From Diplolepis rosae (taxonomy: Eukaryota > Arthropoda > Insecta > Hymenoptera > Diplolepididae), in contig JAPYXD010000701.1 in assembly GCA_030998225.1 (NCBI GenBank), forward strand, positions 15,794,501 to 15,858,500: a stretch of DNA of 64,000 nt. The letters are read 5' to 3'. Below, in pieces: positions 43,938 to 54,503 of the stretch. Made by a program: the position numbers and the translations under genes. Positions within the stretch are counted from its first letter, which is position 1, and every line of letters starts with the position of its first letter. The notes under the pieces are model-generated. The model had not been told where the DNA came from. It made no database searches and worked only from the letters and a program-made list of their open reading frames with translations.

Positions 43938-45401
43938 TACACGGAGAAAAATAGTTGAAGTAATTTTACTCAACTTCCGATCAAGTTTGGGACATAAGGA
44001 CAAGTTAGATGTTATTTAGTATCACTGTATTTATTTGTGATATATTAAATGTTCGAAAATGAATCAAAGTTGAGTAAAATTCAGAAGTGTAGGGTAAAGT
44101 ATGAAAGCGTGCATAAAACTTTTTTAAATGTATATATTATTACTCGCAGTATAACTATAAAAAACCAATCTTTTATTAAATCACAAAAATAGTAGAGCTT
44201 TCCGTTCATTCTACTCTACGCTTCAATCGAGAGTTGAGTAAACCGTGAATCGCAAGATTTATTCCAACAGCTACATCTATTCACGCAGGAACGAATGAAA
44301 GTAATCTGCGCCTTGGGCACACAAAAAAATTTTAATTTCAAAAACTTAAATTCTTAAAATCAAATTGATATTATGAAAATTTAAACAAAAAAAGTCGATA
44401 AGTGTATTACATAAAATATGAAATATCACATAAATTACTCAGGCAGAATAATAATTTGGAATTCGCAAATGTAAAATCCATATTTTGGAAATATAAAACA
44501 CAGAAAATAAAAGAACCTTCTTTTAAATGTTTTTATACAAGATACTTCTTAATAATAATGCAATTTTTTAATGTACATTTGAAAATTTAGTTTCACTAAA
44601 CTTCATACGTCGTTATAATAAAAATGTATACTAAATGTAATTTAATAATTATATTATACATATCAATAATCATAGTTACAATAATTGATTAATTATATTA
44701 ATTGTTAAAAATATTTTATTAATCATTTATGAAAAAAGTTGATTTATTTTTACTTGAGTAAGGCTAAAAAATTTTATTGACGGCACTTACTCTCACAAGC
44801 TCGGAATAACTCATGCAGTCACTATATAAGGAAGTTCCAAGTTTTATATCTCAGCATTGTAAGCATGCGTGTGCGTGATTCGACGAAAGCGTATCGTACC
44901 ATATATAAGTATAGTTATTATTAGGTTTATATATGTAAGGTTATATGTTTATAAGTGCATTTGTAATTTTAAATGTGATTGGCTACGTCTGAATGGTGCG
45001 AATGTATTTGTAAGTTGTTTATGTATGTACCGGATGACTATTGGCAGGCTCGTGGTAAGAATTTTTTTTTATTTGAGAGAACCATACCATTGCCAGTTGA
45101 AATAATACGCCCGATGCTCATTTTACCCATCTACGGTTTGAAGCACCTCAAGCGTCGGTGATGTACTTATACATTTCATGTTAACCCACTGACGCATGTT
45201 GGTGCCCTGTCGTCGATAACGTTTTACTCAACTCCTTACTATTCCCTATGTAACGCTTATTGTTATTCACTTTGGGTGAATTAGGTATATATCAAATTCA
45301 TTTTACCCGACTAGGATTTAATAGATGTTCAAATGTCCTTATGTCCCAAGTTTAATCGACAGAGTTGAGTAAAATTACTTCAACTATTTTTCTCCGTGTA
45401 A
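43938..45401. mobile_element. 1.46 kb TIR element (TA-CACGGAGAAAAATAGTTGAAG)
   Basis: CACGGAGAAAAATAGTTGAA and the following AGTAATTTTACTCAACT...GTTTGGGACATAAGGACA are inverted at the right end (TGTCCTTATGTCCCAAGTTT ... TTCTCCGTG), about 75 bases with small gaps. TA lies on both sides (about 43936 and 45400). Interior frames at 44869-45105 and 44979-45161 have no recognisable domain; the latter contains YVPDDYWQARGKNFFLFERT. The right end abuts mariner H, whose terminus is missing, so it may have landed in it. Confidence 0.8.
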
Positions 45402-46508
45402 TACATTCATTCCAACGCGTCTCCAACTTTTCGATACCTTTTTTGTAGAATAATTCGTCTTTGCTTTCAAAATAGGCCTCAGTTTAGCAATCACTTCTTC
45501 ATTGGAGCCAAATCTCTTTCCTTGGATAATTTTTTTCAGGCCAGCAAAGAGCCAGTAGTCGCTCGGGGCCAGATCTGGACTCCCTAAACCTGAATCAGTG
45601 AAATAGTCACTGATTATATCACTGAAAATATATCGCCTGACAAATCAGTGTCATGCTTTGCTTTCACTGAGGAATCAGTGAACACACCACGTGAACATAA
45701 CTTTTGAATTCGATTAAAACGATTAAAGTATAACGAAGTCAAATTTCACTGATTGTCAGTGAAAGACTTATAGCTGCTGCCGACAGTGAATAGTCACTGC
45801 GAATCAGTGATCGATGACTAATTTAGGTTTGGAGAGGAGAATATGGTGGGTGAGGAAGCAAATCGAAGCTTAATTCATTCAATTTGACCATCGTTTTCAT
45901 GGACTTGTGGCACGGTGCATTGTCTTGGTGGAACAGCACTTTTTTATTTTGCATGTGAGGCCGTTTTTCTTGATTTCTAAGCTCAAAGGATCCAGTAATG
46001 CCATGTGATAGTCACTGTTAATGGTTTTACCTTTGTCAAGATAGTCGATAATCAAAATACCATGCGCGTCCCAAAATACCTTGTCAGCCCACTGTTGAGT
46101 TATTGGTCGTTTTGGACAGCTTTGACCAGCTGCTGTCCACTCACCTGACGATCTTTTTGTTTCAGGTGTGTAGATGTGGATCCATGTTTCATCCACTGCC
46201 ACATAACGACGCAGAAAATCCTTTTTACCATGCTTAAACAGCTCCAAACAGCGCTCTAAATCCTCGACGCGTTGTTATTTTTGGTCAAGTGTGAGCAAAC
46301 GCGGCAGCCACTTCGAAAACAACTTACGCATCCCCAAATATTCGTGCAAAATTGTAAACACACTACCTTCTGATATCTTCAAGGTGTCAGCTATCTCAAG
46401 CAACTTTAATTTACGATCGCCCAAAACTATTTTGTGGACTTTTGTTATGTTTTCCGGAACAACTGCTGATTTTCGGCGACCAGAGCGTTCAGCGTCATCG
46501 GTATTTGT
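45402..46508 (-). pseudogene. Mariner transposase pseudogene (element H), split by a MITE
   Basis: The minus strand from about 46505 reads DAERSGRRKSAVVPENITKV, KISEGSVFTILHEYLGMRKL and FSKWLPRLLTLDQK-stop. Then come the first aspartate in VDETWIHIYTPETKRSS (about 46190) and FWDAHGILIIDYLDKGKTIN. After frame changes come the second aspartate (FHQDNAPCHKS, about 45925) and DLLPHPPYSP. A 256-bp MITE interrupts here (45580-45835), after which DLAPSDYWLFAGLKKIIQGK carries the third aspartate. The C-terminus degrades toward 45402. The N-terminal 45 residues or so and both TIRs are missing. All three aspartates remain, but stops and frameshifts make it inactive. Confidence 0.9.
45580..45835. mobile_element. 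256-bp MITE with exact GGA target duplication
   Basis: The ends CTCCCTAAACCTGAATCAGT and (inverted) TCTCCAAACCTAAATTAGTC are terminal repeats. Many CAGTGA/TCACTG motifs fill the subterminal parts. GGA is present at 45577-45579 and again at 45836-45838. Deleting the MITE and one GGA restores ATCTGGAGAATATGG, the mariner sequence for YSPDL. A 3-bp duplication points away from Tc1/mariner and could suit PIF/Harbinger- or CACTA-like systems. Confidence 0.85.
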
Positions 46509-46610
46509 ACACAGAGAGAAGTTTAGTAGAACCGTTCTACCAGCGGTGGGAAAGCCGCACCTCTTTGGTTTAGTGCGACGTCTACTCTAAAATTGGGGCA
46601 CTGCTCTTGT

Positions 46611-47166
46611 GAACTGGCTGAACGCTATCTTTACGCTGTAGCGTAAAGATATCGTAAAGCTATCGTGAAGTAGCGTTATAACTCATAAATGAGGCAAAAT
46701 AAATATTCAAAATGTTTTTATCCTTATTCTACGTTAAAAATAACGTTAAAAGGTAATGGATATATGCAATAATTTTATTTATTAACGCTTAAAATTAAAA
46801 AAACATAATACCTGTCATTGAAGGCAGTGCAGTGGTTCGCCTTTTGTGGAACGTCTCTACGGTTAAAGTTGACATTGGTTGGAGTGAGACACAACTATAC
46901 TTTCATCTCACTCTAACAAATAGTCAATCCTGACGGTGAAGACATGGAAAGTGATGAACCACTGCACTGCCTTTAATGACAGGTATTATATTTTTTTAAA
47001 TTTTTAGCATTAATAAATAAAATTATTGCATATTTTAATTACCAGTTAACGTTATTTATAACGTAGAATAAGGATAAAAACATTTTGAATATTTCTTTTG
47101 CCTCATTCATGAGTTATAATGCCACTTTACGGTAGCTTCACGATAGCTTTACGATAGCTTTACGCT
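46611..47166. mobile_element. Near-complete 556-bp palindrome (foldback element B)
   Basis: The left half from GAACTGGCTGAACGCTATCT to about 46842 is matched by the right half from about 46944 to 47166. Inverted blocks include GTTATAACTCATAAATGAGG, TTTTTATCCTTATTCTACGT, ATAATTTTATTTATTAACGC-like, and CACTGCACTGCCTTTAATGA (46964-46983). Even the centre is palindromic (GGAGTGAGA ... TCTCACTCT). The terminal 80 bases hold smaller hairpins (ATCTTTACGCTGTAGCGTAAAGAT). Same unit order as the element at 10737-13356. No coding. Confidence 0.85.
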
Positions 47167-48059
47167 ATACAATACAATATTACTATCAAAAAGGAAATGG
47201 TGCCTTTTTCTTAAAGTGCGGTTTTTCAATATTGAAATCAAAAGTATTTTATCTACGTCTGTTCTTATCTTTTCTACAGTTTCCAAAATTTTATAAACAA
47301 AATTTTATGTACTTTAGCGACAAACATGTAAAAATCAATAAAATTTACTAATTTCCTAAGTATCACATGCTTTTTAGGTTCGCAGTTCGTTGCATAGGAA
47401 AATTTTCTGTATATAAGACATTCTTTTACAAACCGTACGGATTTGAAAAAAAAATTGTTCACATTTTTAAGTCTTAAATTTTTTTTTGTGACATCTTTTT
47501 ATTAATTTAATCGACACGTATATTGGGATTTTCGAAAGAAAAAAAATTTTCTGAGAGATATATTAATATAAACTTTTGATAAAATTGGACGAAATTCTAA
47601 GTTCTCTTGTGCTTAAAATTCATTATCTCCGCTTGAAATAATCAAATCGATTTCGGGTCTATTTCATTGTTTAGCTTATTACGTTAGGTTTCCAGATAAA
47701 TATTTTCATAATTTTTATTTTGTTAATTAACTACAGATATAAGCAATTTAATTGTTTAAAAAATTTTTGCATGTTTTCCCCCTCAGTAGAAAAATTTGGA
47801 AAAAATAGTATCATATGCGCTATGTCTCAATACAACTAGCACATATTTAATAAAAGTGGAGACTTAATTAGATCGTAAGATATTAAATATATTTGAGCGC
47901 ACGACGTGCTTAATCATGTCCGAGTCGACCAAAAGCATTATTTTAATTTTGACACTTAACGTTTGAAGGTTGGTATTATCCAGAAATCATATGAATTTGA
48001 CAACAGTGGTGCCATCTATATCTCAGACCGGAAGCTTATTGAGTGATGTGTTATTTATC
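47167..48059. other. No recognisable gene
   Basis: AT-rich non-coding sequence, no repeat found. Confidence 0.4.
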
Positions 48060-48235
48060 AAATAGAAAGATGTTAGAAAATGACACCGCAAATATACAAG
48101 GTATAGACCGAAATAGAGAAAAGGATTTTCGAAGATTGGATGGATTTTGAATTGTCGAAAGGATAGAAAAAGTTAGATGAGGATAGTCGAGGAATAGACA
48201 AGGATAGTGAAATGTATCTCATGAGTAACATTGAG
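48060..48235 (+). repeat. Short purine minisatellite (GGATAGA units)
   Basis: Imperfect units AGGATAG(A/T)GAA and GGATAGACAAGG. It is the purine-strand counterpart of the array at 43384-43880. Confidence 0.65.
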
Positions 48236-48254
48236 ATTTTTCACAGTTTTCTCA

Positions 48255-48628
48255 TGTTCAACCTTAGCTCAGTAGACTAAACGTTTGGCAATATATCGCT
48301 GCGTGAGTGGTTGGGGTTCGAGTCTCGGTACATCCTGATTTCTTCGCGTTAGCGACAAATTTAGAATATTGATCATGTACAAAGTAATGTATTTATAAAA
48401 TTGTTGAATATATTTAGAACAGGAATCATATCGACCCTCAATATGATCCTCTTACAGTGAATGTGTAAAAATGTGCCTTAAAAAACAGCGACGTATAAAA
48501 AAGGAGAAATAAAAACCAAGATTATATTTATCAGAAACCGAGGGATTACAATGACTTAAGAAATAAAGATCACTGATGAGGACTCCAATCAGAGTCGAAA
48601 CGTTTTATTAAAACTACTGTTTTTTTAT
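48255..48628 (+). mobile_element. Candidate tRNA-derived SINE
   Basis: A tRNA-like head at about 48262-48335 has the A box TTAGCTCAGTAGA and the B box GGTTCGAGTCTC. It is followed by unrelated AT-rich sequence and then by ACTGATGAGGACTCCAATCA-GAGTCGAAACG (48572-48602), which resembles the conserved 3' segment shared by several SINE and LINE tails (CTGATGA...CGAAACG). It ends near TTTTTTTATT. No target duplication was found by eye. Confidence 0.6.
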
Positions 48629-48769
48629 TTATGGACCCTAAAGACAATTATCTAACATTACAAATATTGTTAAATATATGTTAGGGATATGAAAATTAAC
48701 AAGTTTGAAACAAAAGGTCGAGAAGAGAATACAATGCGATCCAAATTTTTTTTACAATGATAAAAAGAG

Positions 48770-49056
48770 ATAAATTTTTCCAGATGCAGGAATAGACGAG
48801 TGGATAGGAAGATACAGATATTACCGGACGTAAGGATAGACTGGAGATAGGAAGAGATAGATATTCCAGAACAAGAGATAAACTGAGGGATAGAAAGAGA
48901 TAGATATTCCTTGGAATGGTGAATACAATTTTGGAGATAGAAAAACATAGCGATTTCGGAGTGCAAATCGGCTACTCGAAAGAGATAGAAAAGGTTCTAT
49001 TTCTTTCTATAGCCCTGTTTCTATCTTTTTCTATCTTTTCACTTCCAGCAGGGGCT
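48770..49056 (+). repeat. Purine minisatellite (GATAGAAAGAGATAGA units)
   Basis: Imperfect 16-30-base units, for example GAGATAGATATTCC(A/T) and GGGATAGAAAGAGATAGA. It is bordered at the right by CTTCCAGCAGGGGCTA, the inverse of the border at 43370. The two arrays probably belong to one repeat family. Confidence 0.75.
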
Positions 49057-49890
49057 ACATGCTATGAATATTTATTCGAAATTTATCTCGATCGACAATA
49101 AATTATTATTGCCATAACTCGATAATTAATATCATAATCAAATACCCATTTGGATATGTTTTTACAAAAAAAGTTTCTTTTTCACTATCTATGGTTTGAA
49201 TCACATCAACAATGATGCTTCATGAAAAACGTATGTGTGTTACAAATTAATTTAGCACTTTTCCGTGGAATTGTAGCTTTTTCCATCATTAAAAACACTC
49301 ATCCTCATAATTATACGTAAACTCATAAATGCATGCCTATCAATATTATATTAATTCAATAATACTGGTAATAACCAGCGTCATGTTAATGGATTAAAAT
49401 GTTACAACAAAAGTATTTTCTAATACGTAATCAATTCTTCAGATGTATTAGTTATGAATCAAATAAAAGTAAGACGATTACATTTTAAATCGATGGTATT
49501 TTCAATCTTAAAGTTTAAATTCTTGAAGAAGATCGAATATTAGGAATTAAATTTCATTGCATCTTTTAAAAAGAACTCGTCTTTCTATTGGAAAAAAATG
49601 CTTCATTTGTAATACGAAATCGTAAAATTCAACTAATGCTGTAAGTCTCTTAAGTCCATGAAAACATTTTACGCTATTTTGCCGTCAGTGAAGTTTTGCT
49701 GCAGAAATTAAATTTATCACCAAAATAATCATAAACTTTTATATCACAAGAAAAAATTCTACTTCTACTTTTTGCAGCCGAGCGACAACTCTTGATGATT
49801 GGCGATCAAATAACTAAAACTTCCCAGTTGTAATTGAGTTTTCGCTAACGAGGTAGGGGAAACAAAAAAAAAACACAAATTGTATGTTCC
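49057..49890. other. No recognisable gene
   Basis: AT-rich. Nothing recognisable. Confidence 0.4.
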
Positions 49891-49891
49891 A

Positions 49892-50236
49892 CACGGAGAA
49901 ACTTTTCATAGTAATATATGTTTTATTTTATAATGATAATTCTAAGAAATATTAGGAATCTGGGGTAAATCGAGGTATAATGGTAATTATTCCTAGCGGA
50001 CTGGACATTTTCGCAGTCAAAATACTAAAAATTCGAAAAATGATATGAAACTTTAGTATAGGTTATAGTAATGTTCGATACAATCTACAGTAAATTAATA
50101 TATAGTTTATCTAAAGTTCAGTATTTCGCTGCAAGAAATTTTCACTGTGATGCGTTTTTCCCTAAATTGAAACGTAGTTTACCAAAAATTGAAACGTAGT
50201 TTAGTAAAATTTGTAAACTTGGGTTTCTCTGTGCAT
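49892..50236 (-). mobile_element. 345-bp TIR element (CACACGGAGAAAC ends)
   Basis: CACACGGAGAAAC at the left and GTTTCTCTGTG-type sequence at the right are inverted. Read on the minus strand, the element from CACAGAGAAACCCAAGTTTA onward matches 58144-58370 in order (TTTAGG(G/A)AAAAACG; ACTATAA(C/T)CTATA; TTTTTGGAATTTTAGTA-like). It is a small TIR family with ends like the TA elements at 17827 and 43938. Confidence 0.65.
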
Positions 50237-50789
50237 TGGTAAAGAAAATAATTTAAGTCCTCGTAAATGAAATTTTGTTGTTATTTGAAAAGTTTTTAGA
50301 AATATGAAAACTTAAAATTTTGACAGTTTTGAATTCTATGCATCCGCAAGTAGTGAATAAATAAGATGATAAATAAATATATATGAGCCGACTTAGTTAC
50401 TATTTTCATGACCCACATTATTTTCAGAAAGAGGGGCATGAATAGCTTTAATTTATTACAGATTGGGATCATAAAGCGGTCTGACCTTGAACGACCCTCA
50501 CTACTGGCACGCATGCGATTCGGATGGCTGATTTCTGGCCATACAATCCTATAACTACTGATATATATATTATTCATCTTTCTCTTCAGAACGCAAAAGT
50601 AACTTAGCCAAACAGTCTCAATACTAAGAAACCTTCAAATCTCCTTTACAAAACTGAGCTGAAAAATGGTGATGAGTAATCTATAGTAGTTTTTTATCAA
50701 ATTAAAATTGAAATACAATAAATTTATAAATAAGCCACAAAGATGCAGCAATTATATTTTTTAGATATTTAATAAGTAACTATTTTTAT
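50237..50789. other. No recognisable gene
   Basis: AT-rich. The 93-codon minus frame at 50296-50577 has no recognisable motif. Confidence 0.4.
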
Positions 50790-51995
50790 ATTCTCATCAT
50801 GGATGAAAAGGTATTGGTTTTATGTGAAAAATGACTTTCGAAATTTTCATCAAATCTTTACGTTTTGAGACCCCCTGAGTCAGAAAAAACGGTTTTTACG
50901 AAAGTGTCTGTCTGTCTGTAGTAGGTCGTATGCGGCATAACTCTTGATAGAATTATCAGATTGAATTGAGCTTTGGCACACTTTATCGGAGCCGAAAAAG
51001 TAAGGACAAGTTCGTTAACCAGCCACATCCAATCAAAATTGAGGGATTGAGCACTACTTTTGTGTTTCTGAAAATAACTTTTTGAAAAAATCCAAAATTT
51101 CAATACTGCTTTTTGATAGTGCTCATGAATCTCTACAAATTATCCTGATAACAGTTTTTGATTAAATCAAAATTAGAAATGTTACAGCATATTCGAATTC
51201 GAAAAAAGTCAATATCAAAAATTTTCTACATAAAGACCTACAAATTTGAATTATAACATTTTTTCATAAGATGCATATTTTTCTTTTTAATTTAAAAAAA
51301 ACTATTGAAAATCCAAAATTCAATTTTTTAACAATAATATGTGAAATACGGAAAAAACGTAAGCATACAAAGTTGTTCGTTTCAAAAAGATCTACAAACT
51401 TTGTCTCACACAGTTTCTGATAAAACATATATTTTTCGTTTCAATTCCAAAAAATACGATTAAAATTAAAAAATTCCATTTTTTAGACAAAATATGTTAG
51501 ATACAAAAAAAACGTTTAGATGGAAAATTGTTTGCCTAGATGAGGTCTACAAATTCTCATTGAGACATTTCGGGACAGGATGTATATTTTATGTTTTGAT
51601 TTTTAATATTAAAAAAATTAGATTTTTTTCACCAAAATATGCGAGATACGAAATAAGCGTTGTTCTGCAAAATCGTTTCCTTAAATTAAGTCTACGATTT
51701 TTTTTTCTTTTTGAAAGATTTGGAAGAAAATAAATTTATCAATAATCATGTAATTTATTAAAAAGTTACAAAAATGTATAGAGAATATCGAGCGCGAAGC
51801 GCGAGCGCCATGATGAGAATGTGTTCCTTAAGGCTGATAGAGCCTTAAGTAAATTGAATTTCCTGTTTCACTTAAATTCAAAAAGAAATTGAGTGACTTT
51901 GAGAAAATGTGTAATTCACATCATCTGTAATATTATTATAAAATTGGTTTGAGCTTCGGTATCGAATTATAATAAATAAACTTGAATGTATTTGC
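50790..51995 (+). mobile_element. GCGCGAAG element, copy b
   Basis: Starts ATTCTCATCATGGATGAAAA. It follows copy a (inverted) through GGATGTGGCTGGTTAACGAA-type sequence, the AT-rich blocks, TCGAGCGCGAAGCGCGAGCG (51789), CCATGATGAGAAT (51808-51820) and the TTAAGGCTGATAGAGCCTTAA hairpin. It stops at about 51995, before the outer GCGC palindromes of copy a, so it is truncated at the 3' side. The inner CATGATGAGAAT with the left end may act as an alternative terminal pair. Confidence 0.75.
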
Positions 51996-52078
51996 TCTAA
52001 ACTTATCAACCTTGCCATTTGAAAAAAAAAGGTTCTAACTTTTTAATACAATAAATTTGTCTCATAAGAAAATAAAAA

Positions 52079-52975
52079 ATGTATGGCGGAATTTTTAGCG
52101 ATGCGTATTTCAAATATCTGAATGAAAATTTTATTAAAATGTATAATGATTTGCAAACAGGCTTTAATGATAATCAAACACGATTAGTTGAATGTTCAAG
52201 AATATCATGTAAGCAAACGTTAAAGAAATTACGCAACTTTTTTGTTCAGCAAGAAGCTGAAACAAAATACTTGTCAGTTTTCTCTCTTTCTTACCTTTTC
52301 ATGAAATATTTTTTGTATGAATACAACGCATTGAAATTGTTAAAATTTCCTACAAAAATGCATGAAAATAAACCTGAATTTCACCGAAAAATCATTATGA
52401 GCGATGAGGCTCATTTTCACCTCGGAGGCTACGTTAATAAGCAGGATCGTCGCATTTTGGGGTTGGAAAACCCAAAAATGATTATTGAAAAGCCTTTCTA
52501 TCCGCAATGTGTAACTGTTTGGTGCGATTTTTGGGCAAGAGGGATCATTGGGCCTTATTTTTTTTTTGAAAATGAAGCTGTAGCGGCTGTTTTGGTGAAT
52601 AGATTGCGCTATCGAACCATGATTAATGAATTTTTATGGCCAGGATTGGAAGATATGGATATGGACGATGTTTATTTCCATCAAGACGGCGCTACGTGCC
52701 ACACAAGTGGCGGAACCATCAGTCTTTTGCTTGAAAAGTTTCCAGGTCGAGTGATCTCTCGACACGGCGACTACAATTGACCGCTGAGATCATGCGATTT
52801 AACATCTCTAGACTTTTTTCTTTGAGGTTACGTGAAAGATAAGGTTTATGCTATTGCTTCTCAGTCAATTCAAGAATTCAAAGAGAAGATTCCTGCCGTT
52901 ATCGAGGAAATAGAGCCCCAAATGTGCGAAAATGTAATGGAAAATTTCATCAGAAGAGAATGGTCTTACTAACGT
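52079..52975 (+). pseudogene. IS630/Tc1-type transposase pseudogene
   Basis: The open part (52079-52780, 233 codons) has a decayed N-terminal region (NQTRLVECSRISCKQTLKKL). The catalytic domain follows: first aspartate in MSDEAHFHLGGYVNKQDRR (about 52397), then VTVWCDFWARGIIGPYFF, LRYRTMINEFLWPGLEDM, the second aspartate in VYFHQDGATCHTS (about 52675), then FPGRVISRHGDYN. A TGA replaces the expected tryptophan at 52778, and a second TGA sits where LDFFLWGYVKDK is expected (about 52822). The frame is otherwise open to MCENVMENFIRREWSY-stop at about 52972, the usual C-terminus. Forty-one residues separate the second aspartate from that of LDFF. Both premature stops are TGG to TGA changes, which suggests a young pseudogene. 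TIRs were not located. Confidence 0.88.
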
Positions 52976-53089
52976 TGCCATGGAAGTCATATGAATGATA
53001 TTGTTTTTCATTATTAATGGCAAACCTTCTGCTATTGAATAAAATAAAAATCAAATGATCTTTCACAAAAAACACACGTTTTTATTATA

Positions 53090-54500
53090 AATCAAAATGA
53101 AACCTCTAATTGGAAAACCCTGTACCTTAGGTCCAAATATACGATTTTAAGTAGCAAGCATTAGAAAGGAAATAGACCTTCAACTTTGTTTTGACAAAAC
53201 CTACTTTGAATTTTACTAACAGCTTAATGTTAGGTTTATGCAAGTTTGGATTTTTCGAAAGAAAAGAGAAGCTTGAAAACTATATAAAATCATTAAAGTC
53301 TGAAAATCAATTTTTGAACGCAAGCATCGTTCTCTCGTACTGCGTCACATAAATCATTTTCAATTCAAATTAAGTATTTTTAGATAAAAAAATATTTAAC
53401 CCACTTAAGTTTCTTATTGCACTCTGATGTACTTTGGTATTTTACAAGATTCCCAGCTTGTTGGGTTCATGCCTTATAACTATGTTGTTGAGATTTTTTA
53501 TGAAGTAATAAAGAAAGAAACATGTAACTATAAAACTTAGAGCTTATTTACTTCCATAAATATACTGTGAATGTCATGTCATTCTGTTACAAAATTAAAA
53601 GATTTCCTTCGTTTTTTTTCTTATTTAACTTTGTTCAAAGCGTGTTAATTAAATAGTTACTGAGGGTCAACAAATCCAAGAAACAGTAAAAGACAGAGAA
53701 TTTCTTCTTAAAACCAATTCACGATCGAATTACATCTATTTGAGTTTTTATCAAAAAAAGTAACATAGTAAAAGTTAATTACAATTTGATATTAAATAAT
53801 ATTGAAAATCAATTTTAAGGACTAAATAACTTTTTATTCACTTGGATTAGATTCTTAAGGTCGTTTTAGCTCCCATAAAAATAAAAGTCATTAGAGTTTC
53901 ATTTCAAGTTTGGTAAAATTAAATTTTAACCTTATTAAAGTTTAACTCGGCCTGCCAAGAAATTAGTTGTGCCGAAACGCTTAAAAGAGAATGTACTCAG
54001 AGACATTGGAAAGAATATATTTTTAAAAATATATCTGCATAATCATTTGCAGAGAGATGAACTACAACATTCGTGTTTCAAATTAATATAAATACATTAA
54101 TAATTCATTTCGAGACTATTGTAACATTCCAAAACCTCGAGAGTCTTTTTATCGCGTTCGCGAACTTTGCTTTCTAAGTTTTAACCGACAGAAAATCAAA
54201 AACAATAACGATTCAATAGGAAAACAAAAGATTAACAACTAAGAGGAGAGCAAGCATCCATCCACAAAGAGGCTTAAATATAAATAAAAGAACCGAGAGA
54301 AGGCAAAGGCAAATTTATCAATTTAATTTAATTTTATTTAAATCCTACAATTTAACATTTCCGCCCGCACGGGAAAAAAGGCCAACTAAACGGTACTCGT
54401 TTTTGGCTTAACCGTACTCGGGCAGCAAGTTGCGTTAACCTGTAGCATCCGCGTAAGCAAATCCGTATTGGCGCAATCCTGACCACCGAGCTATCGCAAC
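53090..54500. other. No recognisable gene
   Basis: AT-rich, with a GC-richer stretch at 54360-54500 (GCCCGCACGGGAAAAAAGGC...; two CGGTACTCG/CCGTACTCGGG words). It directly precedes the next TIR element and its nature is unknown. Confidence 0.4.
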
Positions 54501-54503
54501 CTG

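Noticed and set aside
52770..52830. TGA recoding as tryptophan
   Set aside because: Two TGA codons in a transposon remnant are more simply explained by decay. Other features use standard stops.
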